Below, piece after piece: positions 34,892-47,000 of a stretch of DNA of 64,000 nt. The notes beneath the pieces were generated by a model that was given only the letters and a program-made list of their open reading frames with translations, was not told the DNA's origin and did not search any database. The stretch covers positions 4,841,001 through 4,905,000 of the forward strand of contig NC_092674.1 in assembly GCF_964355755.1 (NCBI RefSeq), given 5' to 3'. The stretch's first letter is position 1, and each line of letters opens with the position of its first letter. The DNA is from Antedon mediterranea. Lineage: Eukaryota; Echinodermata; Crinoidea; Comatulida; Antedonidae. Made by a program: the position numbers and the translations under genes.

Positions 34892-37800
34892 ATGAAAGAA
34901 AATAACAAATTTGAAAGTGAACCAATGTTACACAAAAATGGTAAGATTTAGTATAGCATTATATCATTAATCAGTAGTACTGTAGCTAAAAATAAAATAA
35001 TCATAGATTTTTAAAAATTATAGTTTTAAAATTTTCATTGGGGCTTGCTTAATAATAAGTAGAAATAAAAATAATTGTTAGTACAGATTTGAAATGATGA
35101 ATTTAAACCTCTTCAATTGTGTTTGCAGAAACTCATACTTTACTGCCGATTCGTTATATAATTGTGTTCATGTGCTTTTTGGCCGTCACACTGAACTATG
35201 CTACGCGAATGACCTTAAGTGTTGCCATGTTGGCCATGGTACCAAAGGGTAGCATGAATTTAACATCATCTAATGTATCTATGACATCAGATACAAGTAA
35301 ACATTTGGTAAGTACAACTATAATAATCTTTAAAATACAACACCGTGCATCTTTTAGATTATTACAAAGAAGTAGGCCTATATCGTGCTTGGTTCACACT
35401 AGAGACGCAACACAAGGACATAACGCAGGTAGTTGACCATTCACAAGCGAAGACTTATTCGAACTGTCGCTTGTGATTGGTAAACACGCTTTTGCGTTGC
35501 GACCTAGTTGGAACTAAGCTCAGTCTTCCTGAACCATTATTGACAAACCTTTAATTAGGTAAATCTTTGTCGGATTTTAATTATTACAGAAATAATAAAT
35601 GGTAGTGTTATATAACGCCTAATACTATTAGTAGAGCAGTTAACGCCATAAAAATAGCCAAGTTGTGCATTTTATTACCATGAAGCATGAAACTTTCCAC
35701 AAAGTTTCTTTGATGTATATAGATTCAAAATATCGGGGGGTGCCAAGTGTGCAACGTCCGGTATGGCGGCCATCTTGATTTCAAAATGGCCACCATAAAA
35801 ACAAAAAGTGTTCATATCTTGGCAACTATAAACAGTAGAGACTTGATTCTGGTGTTAAATTAAATTAAATTGTTCACAAACCACATATTTCTATTTGCTC
35901 TAATAAAAAGTTTCGTCCAAAAATGACCGGAAATGGCGTTTCTTCCAGTTTGACCTTTGACCTCTTATCTGTATATCTCAGTAACTACTGATCATTTTCA
36001 ATCGATTTTGGTGTCATTTTGTTCAAAATAGAAACATTTATATTTGTAGTAATGAAACATTTTCACATAAAATTACTGGAAATACAATTTATAACCTTTG
36101 ACATATATAATTATGTGAACATACTGTATGTGGTTTAATTGGTATAAATGCACCTAATTTTTTTACCGAAATAAATGACACGGAATTATTATTCTGAATT
36201 TTTAACTTTTGATGTGATAGGATAGGCATAAAGTATGACAGATCACTGAGATCATCTATGCCGACATGTTTGCTAAACTGTGGTGTCAATCGTTTTTTCG
36301 TTGCATCTAAAAAAATGTACTCCATTTTTATGGTAATGGGCCTTTGCTGTAAACCTTTCATCTGAATCCTTTTCCTCGATTTTCTCTAGTCATTGATTTT
36401 TTAGCAAAATCCGAACTAAATCAATTCGTAAAAGACATCTCAATATAATTATTCAAGTAATCCTCAAATTAGTGACATGGACCTACAATATACTGTTCTG
36501 TACAAGACCTATTTAGGCATCCACCTGGGCTTTCACTTTAAAGGTCTTGGTTTCCTAATCATACAAGAAACAATGTCTAATTTAATCAATCAAAGTAGTG
36601 GGTCCATCCACAGACAAAGAAGGGGGTATAAGACCGTCCACAGACAAAGACAGGGGTATAAGACCATCTACAGACAAAGACAGGGGTATAAGACCATCTA
36701 CAGACAAAGAAAGGGGTGTAAGACCATCTACAGACAAAGACAGGGGTATAAGACCATCTACAGACAAAGACAGGGGTATAAGACCATCTACAGACAAAGA
36801 AAGGGGTGTAAGACCATCTACAGACAAAGACAGGGGTATAAGACCATCTACAGACAAAGACAGGGGTATAAGACCATCCACACACAAAGAAAGGGGTTTA
36901 ATACCATCAACAGACAAAGAAAGGGGTGATACCATCAACAGACACAGAAGGGGGTATAAGACCATCCACAGACAAAGAAAGGGGTATAAGACCGTCCACA
37001 GACAAAGAAAGGGGTGTAAGACCATCCACAGACAAAGAAGGGTGCATAAGACTATCCACAGACAAAGAAGGGGGTGTGGGATCATCCACAGAAAAGGAAG
37101 GGGGTGTAGGACCATCCACAGACAAAGAAGGGAGTGTAGGACCATCCACAGACAAAGAAGGGGTGTAAGACCATCTACAGACAAAGAAATGGGTGTAAGA
37201 CCATCCACACATAAAGAAAGGGGTGTAATAATACCATCAACAGACACAGAAGCGGGTATAAGACCATCCACAGACAAAGAATGGGGTATAAGACCATCTA
37301 CAGACAAAGAAGGAGGGTTAGGACCATATTAACCGAGGAAGCATACAAAAATAAGATGCAATCAAAATAGGCCACTTGGAAAACAATAAATTGTAGAATA
37401 ACTGTGGCTTAATTGTTGAAATAGAAAGGGTTCTTTGTAAGGTCATTAATAATATATTGATATAAACACGATCATCATACTATTCATTTGACAATCAAAT
37501 ACAGTCTGTCTCGAAAAGAAGCTCATACTATCACCTTTTCGAGGTTTTACGGTATTCAATAACATGTATGTTATTTCCTCTGTCAAACTATTAAAACTTT
37601 TAGCGAATCAGAAGGTGCCAAGATCATTGAACTAATGGTACCACCAAGCACAATGTTTACCAATTTTATGTACTACTGTATATACAATTTAAGTCCATTA
37701 ATCATTTAATATAATTACGCCTATCAGGTTAATGTTCAAAATTTAGGTGCACTTTAGACCAACAAAAACCACCTCAGTATATTCACATAATTAAAAATCA

Positions 37801-40800
37801 ATAAATTAATGTCAAAGGTCATAAATTGTATTTCCGGTCATTTTATGTGAAAATGTTTCATTACTACAAATATAAATGTATTTATTCTGAACAAAATGAC
37901 ACCAAAATCGATTGAAAATGACCAGTAGTTAAAGATTTACAAATACGAGGTCAAAGGTCAAACTGTAAGAAACGCCATTTCCGGTCATTTTTGGACGAAA
38001 CTTTTCATTAGAGCAAATAGAAATATATAGTTTGTGAACAATTTGAGACCAGAATTAAGCCTCTAATGTGTATAGTTGCCAAGATATGAACATTTTTTGT
38101 TTTTATGGTGGCCATTTTGAAATCAAGATGGCCGCCATACCGGACGTTGGACACTTGGCACCCCCCGATATTTTGAATCTATATACATCAAAGAAACTTT
38201 GTGTCAAGTTTCATGCTTTGGTAATCAAATGCACAGCTCATGTCATTAACTGCTCTACTATATGTTTTTAAGCGCTTTACATATACAAACATGATCTATA
38301 AAATATCCTAAGATAACCACAAAAAAAAATTAATAGCAGATGAACCATTTACACCGCTCCATAATCCAGCACATCTCCAGAACAATATTTTGCAAGCTGT
38401 GAAATTTTTAGTGTAAATCCCTTTAACAAAACTTGTTTGAATTAGTTTGTGATTAATTTTCGACGTCAATTGTAAGAAACATAATTCAGTACAAAAAGTA
38501 TGGTCAGATTAACTTCTACCGTATATGAAGGAAATAAAATAACATTATGTCATTTTGCTCCATACAGACGTTTGATTGGAGTCTTGAAACTCAACAATTT
38601 ATTCTTGGTTCTTTGTATTATGGTAATACCATTACACCCTTTTTCGCCGGTTGGTTGGTTGGAATATTTGGTGGCTCACCCATTATTCTACTGGGAACCT
38701 TGTTGATGTCTTTGATGATGTTATTGACGCCAGTAGCTGCAGAAGTAGGAGTTTGGTTATTGGTAATAACTAGAATCGTTGATGGAATGGGACAGGTAAT
38801 TTTTAGTTTAGAATGTCTAGGCCAAAACTCCCTGAATCACTAGCATTTTACCCGCCCGCTCCTCAGACACTATGCCATTATTATATTTTAAAAGTTTATT
38901 ATTACGCCATGGATAACCTGTTTTTTTTGTTTTGTTTTTTTTTGTTGTAGTGCAATATCAATATTTTACCCGTTGGTTTCTATATCTTTTCTATATACTC
39001 TTAAAATATCTTTTTTACTAGGGATTTGTTTATCCGGCGACATTTAACCTTATTACTAACTGGTCGAAGTTGAATGAACGTAATACATTTATATCAATTT
39101 CTGCCTCAGGTACCTATTTTTTTTTTATTAATAGGCAAGTTTTATTTTTTAATAAATAGGCATATTTTGTTAAAAAGAGGTATGGACCGGGTTTTGAATT
39201 CCGATGTCGGAAAATTATTATAGAAAGAATAGAAATCGAAAATCATCAAATAAGCGTCACAGCCACTATTTATATCGAACGAACTTGTTTATATTTAAAG
39301 GACTTGGTTTTGGTCCAGTATTGGCGAGTTATATATCTGCCTCACTTTGTTCAACTGATTTCTTAGGAGGATGGCCATCTACATTTTATCTATTTGGTAA
39401 GAAAACCCATATGCCTGGAAAATACCATTGGTAGAAACATACCATTAAGCCTTTGTTTGCAAACTCCAAGTTCGCCAAAAAGTTTTCCGAAGTTTGCTAG
39501 TGTAGACTAGTTGACAAACTGCTGAAAACAAGAAGCAGAAGCCTAATATTATATTTATTTCCTCCAGAAAATATAATATATACAGCAAAACAAATAAATA
39601 AATATAAACACAATATATAAATATAAAAAAGCTTTATTGAGGAGCTGATACCAAAAGGGAGTTTTCATACAATAAACAAAGCAGCACCAAATCAGCAAAA
39701 ACAAAATTAATCAAATTAAACTAAAACAAAAACCATAGGAAATACAATTTAAGCTTTACAAACAGTAATTTTTTTAATTTCTACTACATTTACCATTTCG
39801 GATTGATGGGGAAAGAGCGTTCCAATCACCAGTGATTCTATGACAAAAGGAATATGTAGGCCTAAGTCCATTGCATCTTCAGTTTCTATTACAGTAGGAT
39901 ATTTCTTACAAACGAATACAATAGCCAACTTTATTTCGGAAACAAACAATTTGCTAAATGTTTCTAGTGTAGATTAGGCTTAAAAGGAAAAAATATATTC
40001 TTCTATGAAACACGTTTTTCAAGAAAGTTGTGTATACCGAGGCGAATTAATAATGGCAATGGATAGCCAAACGTGATTGTAAACTCGTAGACTAACGAAT
40101 TATATACAATGTCGTCTTCCTACGTTGTCATTCATGTTTTCCTTTAAAGCTGATATGGACTTCTTTGCATTAGAATTAAATTATCATTTTTATTTTAGGT
40201 GTAGTTGGTATATTGTGGTGTATTGGCTGGTGTATTGTGGGATCGACTGACGTAAACAGTAACAGGTGGATATCAACGATTGAAAGAGATTCTATATTAT
40301 TTTCTCAAACTGAAGAAATAAAAAATGTAAAGAAAGCCCGAATTGTATAATAGCATCCTAGCTTATGAACATTTGTTATAGCGAATCCGAAGTATAACAT
40401 TTATATACAAAAAAAATGGGTTGAATGCATGTATCCTTATATTAGGCAAACCACTTTACTTACCGGTACTTTCACCTTGCCCCAGGTGTACAAATGGGTA
40501 CATAGTAAGGTCAAGACACAAGTTTGCGTTATTATTATTAACTGGTATGGGAGTATATTTCCAAACGTCTTTAAGCACAAAAATGTATAATAATAATTAT
40601 ATACAATACTTCGAAGTTTCGCAACATTTTAGGTGCTTTATAAATCCAGGATATTATTATTTTATTTAATATTTTTATTTCTCAGGCAAGCCAGTATGAA
40701 GTACCGTGGAAAAAGATCGCACAGTCACCAGTTGTTTGGACACTGTGCTTTTGCACCATTGGCTTCAATTTCGGATTTATTTTTCTATTAACAGAGCTTC

Positions 40801-42242
40801 CGATATTTTTTGAAACGATTTTAGGATTTGAACTAAAAATGGTAATTGAGTACATAATATTAATCATTAACTAATTGTTCATTGGTGTTTCAGTTTTAAA
40901 GCTACTTTCACATCACGCCCCGATTCGGTCCGGCGCCCTGATAAAAATATCGCGACCGTTGAAGGTGTTTTCACACCTAGCACGTTGTCATCCGAGGTCA
41001 TTCATGCTCACTGTTGATTGGTCAAAAGAAAAAAAATCGTACGTCTTCAGTAAACAAGTGGATTCTTGAATAATCGCACCTGAGTCCGGGTTCGGTACGA
41101 ATTTGGTGTGAACGATATTTGTCACGATATGTTTCTCAGGGCACCGGACTAAATTCGGGCGCGATATGAAAGCAGCTGCAGCTTAATATCCCATATACAT
41201 TTTTGTTTATTTTTAATAATTGTTATTATTTATTTGATTAGAGGTTACAAAGAGAGGTTTATTTTAAAGTTTAACTATTGATTTTAATACTGATGAAGTG
41301 TAATGGTATTGATATAATTTGTAATAATTTATCCTTTAGATCTAAGATTGTAAAGTTGTTTAATGTTTATAATTGTATTCTTTGTTCTGTTTTAGTGGAG
41401 TGTTTATCTCTGTTAACTGTGCATGAATAGTATTTATTTGTGTTTTTTTTTAATCTCCTCTTCAGACCGGTTTATTAAGCACCATACCTCATTTTGTATT
41501 CTTTGTTGCTATGTTATTTGGAGGAGTTCTTGCTGACGCCTTGATATTTCATAAAATATTAACTGCTATTTCCACACGGAAGTTATTAGCCTGTTGTGGT
41601 AAGGAATATAATATTTCAAGAAGTTTAAAATTATCTATAAGCATATATCCTACCGTATACTATTGCACATGCGCAGTAGTGAAAATACATATTCTATCAT
41701 TATTTAGTTCTGATGTAATTTTGTCTTTATCTAGCTCTTGGCATTTCACCAATGTTCCTAGTGTCCATTGGTTACGTTGCTAACAATGAAACACTGGCTG
41801 TCGTTTTAATGATTTGTGTGTTTGGTATGTGCCCGCTTTATATTCCGTCAGTAGAGGCGAGTATACTGGATATTGCGCCTAATCATTCCGGGTTATTAAT
41901 TGGAATTATGTCGTCAGCATCACATGTGTGTGGATTCATTGCCCCAGCTATTGTAGGGATTTTAACTAGAAATTGTGTAAGTATTTAATTATTATGTAAT
42001 GCGTGATTGGAATAAACATAGACAGAGGTTTATTCCATAAATATTTCTGCTTATGTGTTTATTATTTTCAGAACACAATTTATCAATGGAGGAAAATGTT
42101 TTGGATTACAGCAGGGGTACAAGTGTTAGGATTAGTGACTTTTATGATCTTTGGTACTAGTGAGGTTCAAGAATGGTCCAAACTTGACAAATCCGACACT
42201 GATGAAGTGGTTCCTTGTATTGAGTCGGAAAAGGAAAGATGA
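34892..42242 (+). CDS. SLC17-type (sialin/VGLUT-like) transporter, copy B
   Basis: Ten exons join in frame to 489 aa: 34892-34940, 35129-35307, 38568-38795, 39022-39109, 39301-39396, 40199-40326, 40686-40841, 41466-41598, 41735-41976 and 42072-42242. Every edge is GT/AG. The family is SLC17, normally 12 membrane helices and about 480-560 aa. Helix 1 ends in NYATRMTLSVAMLAMV. The loop after it has two N-glycosylation sites (NLTS, NVSM), as expected for its luminal/outer face. NWSKLNERN follows helix 4. The N-terminal ESEPML sits where human sialin has its DxxxLL lysosomal sorting motif. Substrate cannot be read from the sequence. It is probably the working member of the A/B pair. Confidence 0.88.
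35387..35520. mobile_element. MITE of the GGTTCCCACTAG family (in SLC17-B intron 2)
   Basis: Left GCTTGGTTCACACTAG, right CTAGTTGGAACTAAGC, inverted. Both ends are present, unlike the gene A copy at 23060. Confidence 0.65.
35629..38260. mobile_element. foldback transposon with ~530-bp inverted ends around a minisatellite
   Basis: The ends start TAGTAGAGCAGTTAA and mirror each other (35629 onward; 38260 backward). Similarity continues for about 530 bp each side, with shared blocks such as GGTATGGCGGCCATCTTGAT and CAATCGATTTTGGTGTCATT. TAT flanks both ends (35626-35628, 38261-38263). The empty site AATACTATGTTTT is intact in gene A at 23292-23304. The centre is a 30-bp minisatellite. No transposase frame was found. 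Confidence 0.85.
36594..37326. repeat. 30-bp minisatellite, about 24 units
   Basis: Unit AGACCATCTACAGACAAAGA plus CAGGGGTATA, with C/T and A/C variants; the left half is the most regular. Since 30 is divisible by 3 and units lack stops in several frames, long open frames arise on both strands. They are a by-product of the repeat, not genes. Confidence 0.9.
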
Positions 42243-42397
42243 TTATATAGTTGTAAAGAAGCGGTGAAAACCCCCTTGCAAGATTATGCGTCAGCTGCAG
42301 AATGTAATTTCAAAGATTTTCCTTGCCGAACGGATCGGAAGTTTTTTGGTAGAAAAGATCTTAGATTTAAGAACAATTAAAGCAAACTTAAGCAAAT

Positions 42398-43462
42398 ATA
42401 TTTATTAGTACCTCCAGGATCTTAGCCCACCATAGTTCGAAAATGGCAATTATAATTTAAAATAGGAAATAAAAATATATATTAAGTGTCTCCAGGACCT
42501 CAGCTCCACCATGGCTGGTGCTGAGGTAAGAAAATTTGGAAAAATAGAGCTGCTCAATGGGCGGAAATGGCACTTAATTTCAAATATGAAATAAAAATAT
42601 ATTTATTAGTACCTCCAGGATCTTAGCCCATCATAGTTTTGAAAATGGCAATTATAATTTAAAATAGGAAATAAAAATATATTAAGTGTCTCCATGACCT
42701 CAGCCCCACCATGGTTGGGGTGAGGTAAAAAAAATAGAAAAATAGAGCTGCTCGATGAGCGGAAATGGCACTTAATATAAAAATTACCTCGCCCACATGG
42801 TCACTACTGGGGCTGAGAGGTGAAGAACATTTGGAAAAATAGGGTTGCTACGACGATGCAAATGGAACATAATTTGAAATATGGAAAACAAATTCTCCTA
42901 GAAGAAATTCTTTTTAAAATTAGAGCTTCTAATTAGTTACTGGAAATTGCCATTTCAAGGGTTGGGGTAGAGGTGCGGCCACTTATAATTATGAACTGAA
43001 ACAACAAAACCCCTTTCATAATGTTTTCGTTCAATTGTCTCTATATCTGGGGATCCAATAACCTGCATGGTCTCTGAAATAGAGCAACATAATTGGCCAA
43101 TAGCTAGCCTCTTCGGATTTGTTGTGCTGCCTATATCGCACACACGGTAGTTTTCGAGCAGCCTTCCTATCCGAAGAGTCTATTTAAGTCCGAAACAAAA
43201 GGATGGCAGAACTATTGTACGGAAAACCCGAACAGATCTGTTTTGTACAATATGATATTGTGTAAGGTGATATGTATTAAATTGCAAGATTAAACAAAAT
43301 ATTTTATTTTTGTTCTGTGGTATATTATTTTTTTGGTTGTTCAAAAAACACAAAATTATGCCAGATTATGCTAAAAACGGCTAAATAATGCCGCGGCATT
43401 ATGCCAGATGCCGTGGGCCTCCAAATAATGCCAAAAAGCATAATAATGCCAGAAATGGCAAC
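42398..43462. mobile_element. non-coding repeat element with ATAATGCCAG-studded end, copy 2
   Basis: Matches 10678-11931 to the same right end (CCAGAAATGGCAAC). The left end of copy 1 is missing. An internal block of about 195 bp (TACCTCCAGGATCTTAGCCC) is duplicated at about 42410 and 42605. It sits directly after gene B's 3' flank and ends its alignment with gene A. Confidence 0.65.
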
Positions 43463-43569
43463 TATGGCCACAGCCCAAGCAAGCTATGCCCTCATTAGCA
43501 TAACCCATATGGTTGGTCACCTGTTCACTTGACACCCTTCAGTGAACACAAGCACAGTATACCTAGCTT

Positions 43570-43932
43570 GGATTTGGCACTTACAAATATGTTTGATAGA
43601 TATCTTCTTATAACTGGTTTCCCGATGTCTTATTCGGGGTCTCTGAGTGCTTCTTTAGGCCTACCATTTTTTTTCAGTGGGAATGTATTTAACCGGAATA
43701 GTACTTTGACGGCGATGGTGGTAGGTTATTGGCTTGTTTGTTGAGGATCTTCAAGGTTTGTTTGTTTCCTGAACATTTCAATGTATGTTGTAACTATGTT
43801 TTTAGCAACCAACATTAGAGTGAGAATCAATATCATAAGGAAAAAAATGTTTCGAGAATACTATTTAAATGAGGCAATAATTAGCATAATAAAGAACAGG
43901 TATGTTTCTCATCGATAATGTTGGCTATTATT
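43570..43932. promoter_or_regulatory. conserved upstream block of the SLC17 units, copy C
   Basis: Counterpart of 20280-20690 and 31515-31920 with a few substitutions and small gaps. It ends about 70 bp before the gene C start codon. An AT-rich TATA-like TATTTATAAATA follows at about 43945. Confidence 0.5.
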
Positions 43933-44001
43933 TTAGAAAGTTAGTTATCAAAGACCTATTTATAAATAAAATAACTTATTAATTATTTATTAGACCGCAA
44001 G

Positions 44002-47000
44002 ATGATCGTTAAATCGAATGATTATAAAACTGATGAAAGGGAACCAATTTTAGAGAAAGACGGTAAGAATTTTCCTAAAGGTATTTTTGGTCAATTAGAA
44101 TAAAATGTGTTGCTCAGAATAGTTACAGTGGTGTAGGCCTAGACTATGAAAATCCTCGGGTAAGCTGCTTTTAAACAATGGTTAAAACTGAATCCAGTTT
44201 GAAGGTTTTTTCTTTTGGACTTGCAAAAAGAAAGGTCGAATATAACACTAATAGGCCTAAAAAGAATAAAATAGGAACATACAATAGATGGTAAACATTT
44301 AAATTGTGTACCGAGATTAGTTCGTCATACGTTCACTGACGTGTAAACATAAATGTCCACTTCTAAAGCTTTCTCTACACTATCAAACTTTATGTGACAA
44401 CAAAATGTGATGTGCCCATATATGGACACGATGATGTCATTCACTACCATATTTGGGCATACCACTACAGTATTTAGGCACATCCCACTTTTTTGCCCAC
44501 TAGTTTGACAGTGTAGACAGAGCTTAACACCCATATGGACATGCACGTTCATTCAAAGAGAAACGTCTCTATTCATATTTTAAAAATTTTATATTTTGTT
44601 ACAGATGCACCTCCTTTCCTGCCGATTCGTTATGTTATTGTGTTCATGTGCTTTGTGGCTATTACATTGAACTATGCTACGCGAATGAACCTAAGTGTTG
44701 CAATGTTGGCCATGGTATCAAAAGATGGCAGTAATTTAACAGCTTCTAACTTAACTACGTCATCAGATATAAGCAAATTGGTAATTATTTTGTTCCTAAA
44801 GAAATTAACGGTAGAAATACATTTGATATGACGTAGTTGTTAAAGGTATGAAAATAGTGAGCTTTTAATTCTTAACGACCTACGCATTGATTAGTGTCGT
44901 ATTAGTATCACCAAAACTGTGTCGAGGAATTGCAGGGAAAAAGTACATACAACGTTCACGCATGCGCACAATGAACATGTGCCTACGTTGTCGGTCGCCG
45001 AATCTTACAAATGTTAAATGTTTTATCCTTTGTCCTCAAGCTTAACTGAAAATTGAGGAAATTCGGATTAGGCCCTCCCAGACCCACAGCAGCCAACAGT
45101 GCAGCTACCAGATCAGCACACCGGGAGAAGATCCCCTACTCTTTTTGAATAGTATACCAAGTTCTACACTATTATGTACACGGGACCAACTGTTATTCAA
45201 TTCAATTCAACTTTGATTTCAGACAATTGTCCATATGGTATAATACATTACACACAAAAAATATGAAGGAGAGAGGACCAAAACTTTGTCTATTTGTATA
45301 TAATGCCTCTCTCAATTTGTAGTACATGTTTGAATCAATCAACAAATATTTATATATTTAAATTAACATTCTGTTTTCGGTTTTCATTATTCTTGTAAAA
45401 ATGTACGGGAATTGATCAATAATAACTTTGTAAATCGTTTTCACAGATCTTTGATTGGAGTTTTCGTACTCAACAATTTATCTTTAGTTCTTTCTATTAT
45501 GGCGTGACCATTTCTCCTATTTTTGGTGGATGGATGGTTGGAGTATTTGGTGGCTCATCCATAATTCTACTGGGAATCCTGGTGACGTCTTTGATGATGT
45601 TATTGACACCAGTTGCTGCAGAAGTAGGAGTTTGGTTATTGGTAATAACTAGAATCGTTGATGGAATGGCACAGGTACATAGAATAACTAAAAAGTCACT
45701 CCTAAAATATGAATATATATTTATATGTGTCTTAAAGATGCACCCCCCCCCCCCCCTCTTTGATATAATGAAACAACTTATCCCTTATGCTTGCTTCCCA
45801 CTACAGACGCAACACAACGACGTAACGCAACGTAAGCGATTGATTATTCGAACTGTCGCTTGTCATTGGTCAACCCGCTTGTGTTGCGTCTGCGTCCTTA
45901 CGTCCTAGTGGGAACCAAGCTTTAGGACTTTATTATACCGTAGAACACTATACATTACCAAGGAGATATCTCCCTGATTAAACTGAAGTTATCTCTTAAT
46001 TGTCTGTAGACCACAGTAATTGCTTGCTATTGTCTGACGTGAATTAAACGACCATTATTATAATTAATTGTTTGCTCCATTAATTAACATCAAAACAATG
46101 CTATTATTTAAAGTAATTAATTATTTTTTAATTTGTGATTATATTGTTCTTAAGGGTATTGCTTATCCAGCTGTGTTTAATCTCGTTACAAACTGGTCGA
46201 AATTGAACGAACGTAGTACATTTTTATCATTTTCACTATCAGGTAGATATCTGTTATACATATACTTTACATCGCTAGGTGTGGAGACATCCATTGCGTG
46301 CATACTAAATACTAACTTTATTTTGAGATCTCTATTTCTCTATTAAATATTGTTCTTGTGTTATACAGTAACTTATCTTACCAGATGTTAATACGTATTT
46401 ACATTTAAAGGAATTGGTTTTGGGCCAGTATTGGCGAGTTATATATCTGCCTCACTTTGTTTAACTGATTTCTTAGGCGGATGGCCATCTACATTTTATC
46501 TATTTGGTAAGAACAACTGTCTTGGTCTATTGTTACGAAAAAAAACCCATTCAGCACCATTCAACCACCTATAACTAAAGTCTAGTAGTCTACACCGGCA
46601 AAGAAGAAATGTCTTTCCAGTGTTTGCTAGCGTGACGTCCAGTTAAAAACTTCGGAAACTGGAGAAAATAAGTCTACACTAGTAAATTTTAGTTTTCAAT
46701 TAAACACGTTGTTTGCTAGTGTAGACTAAGCTTTAGAGATGAATTCCTTTAAAGAACCGTTTTCTAGAAAAGTCTGTATACCAGTGAAACCGCACACAAT
46801 CATGGATGTCTCGCAAAATAAACTTATCTTGTCCGTTGAGTCTTTGTTTTCTTTTATTATAATGTCCGTCATTATTATTAGGTCTACTTGGTCTAGCGTG
46901 GTGTCTTGGCTGGTGTATTGTGGGATCGACTGACGTAAGCAGTAACAGGTGGATATCATCTATTGAAAGAGATTCGATATTATTTTCTCAAAGTGAAGAA

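Noticed and set aside
36477-37332. Long open frames (up to 244 codons) on both strands with decapeptide repeats
   Set aside because: They exist only because a 30-bp repeat without stops is read in several frames. They are open on both strands at once and lie inside a transposon.
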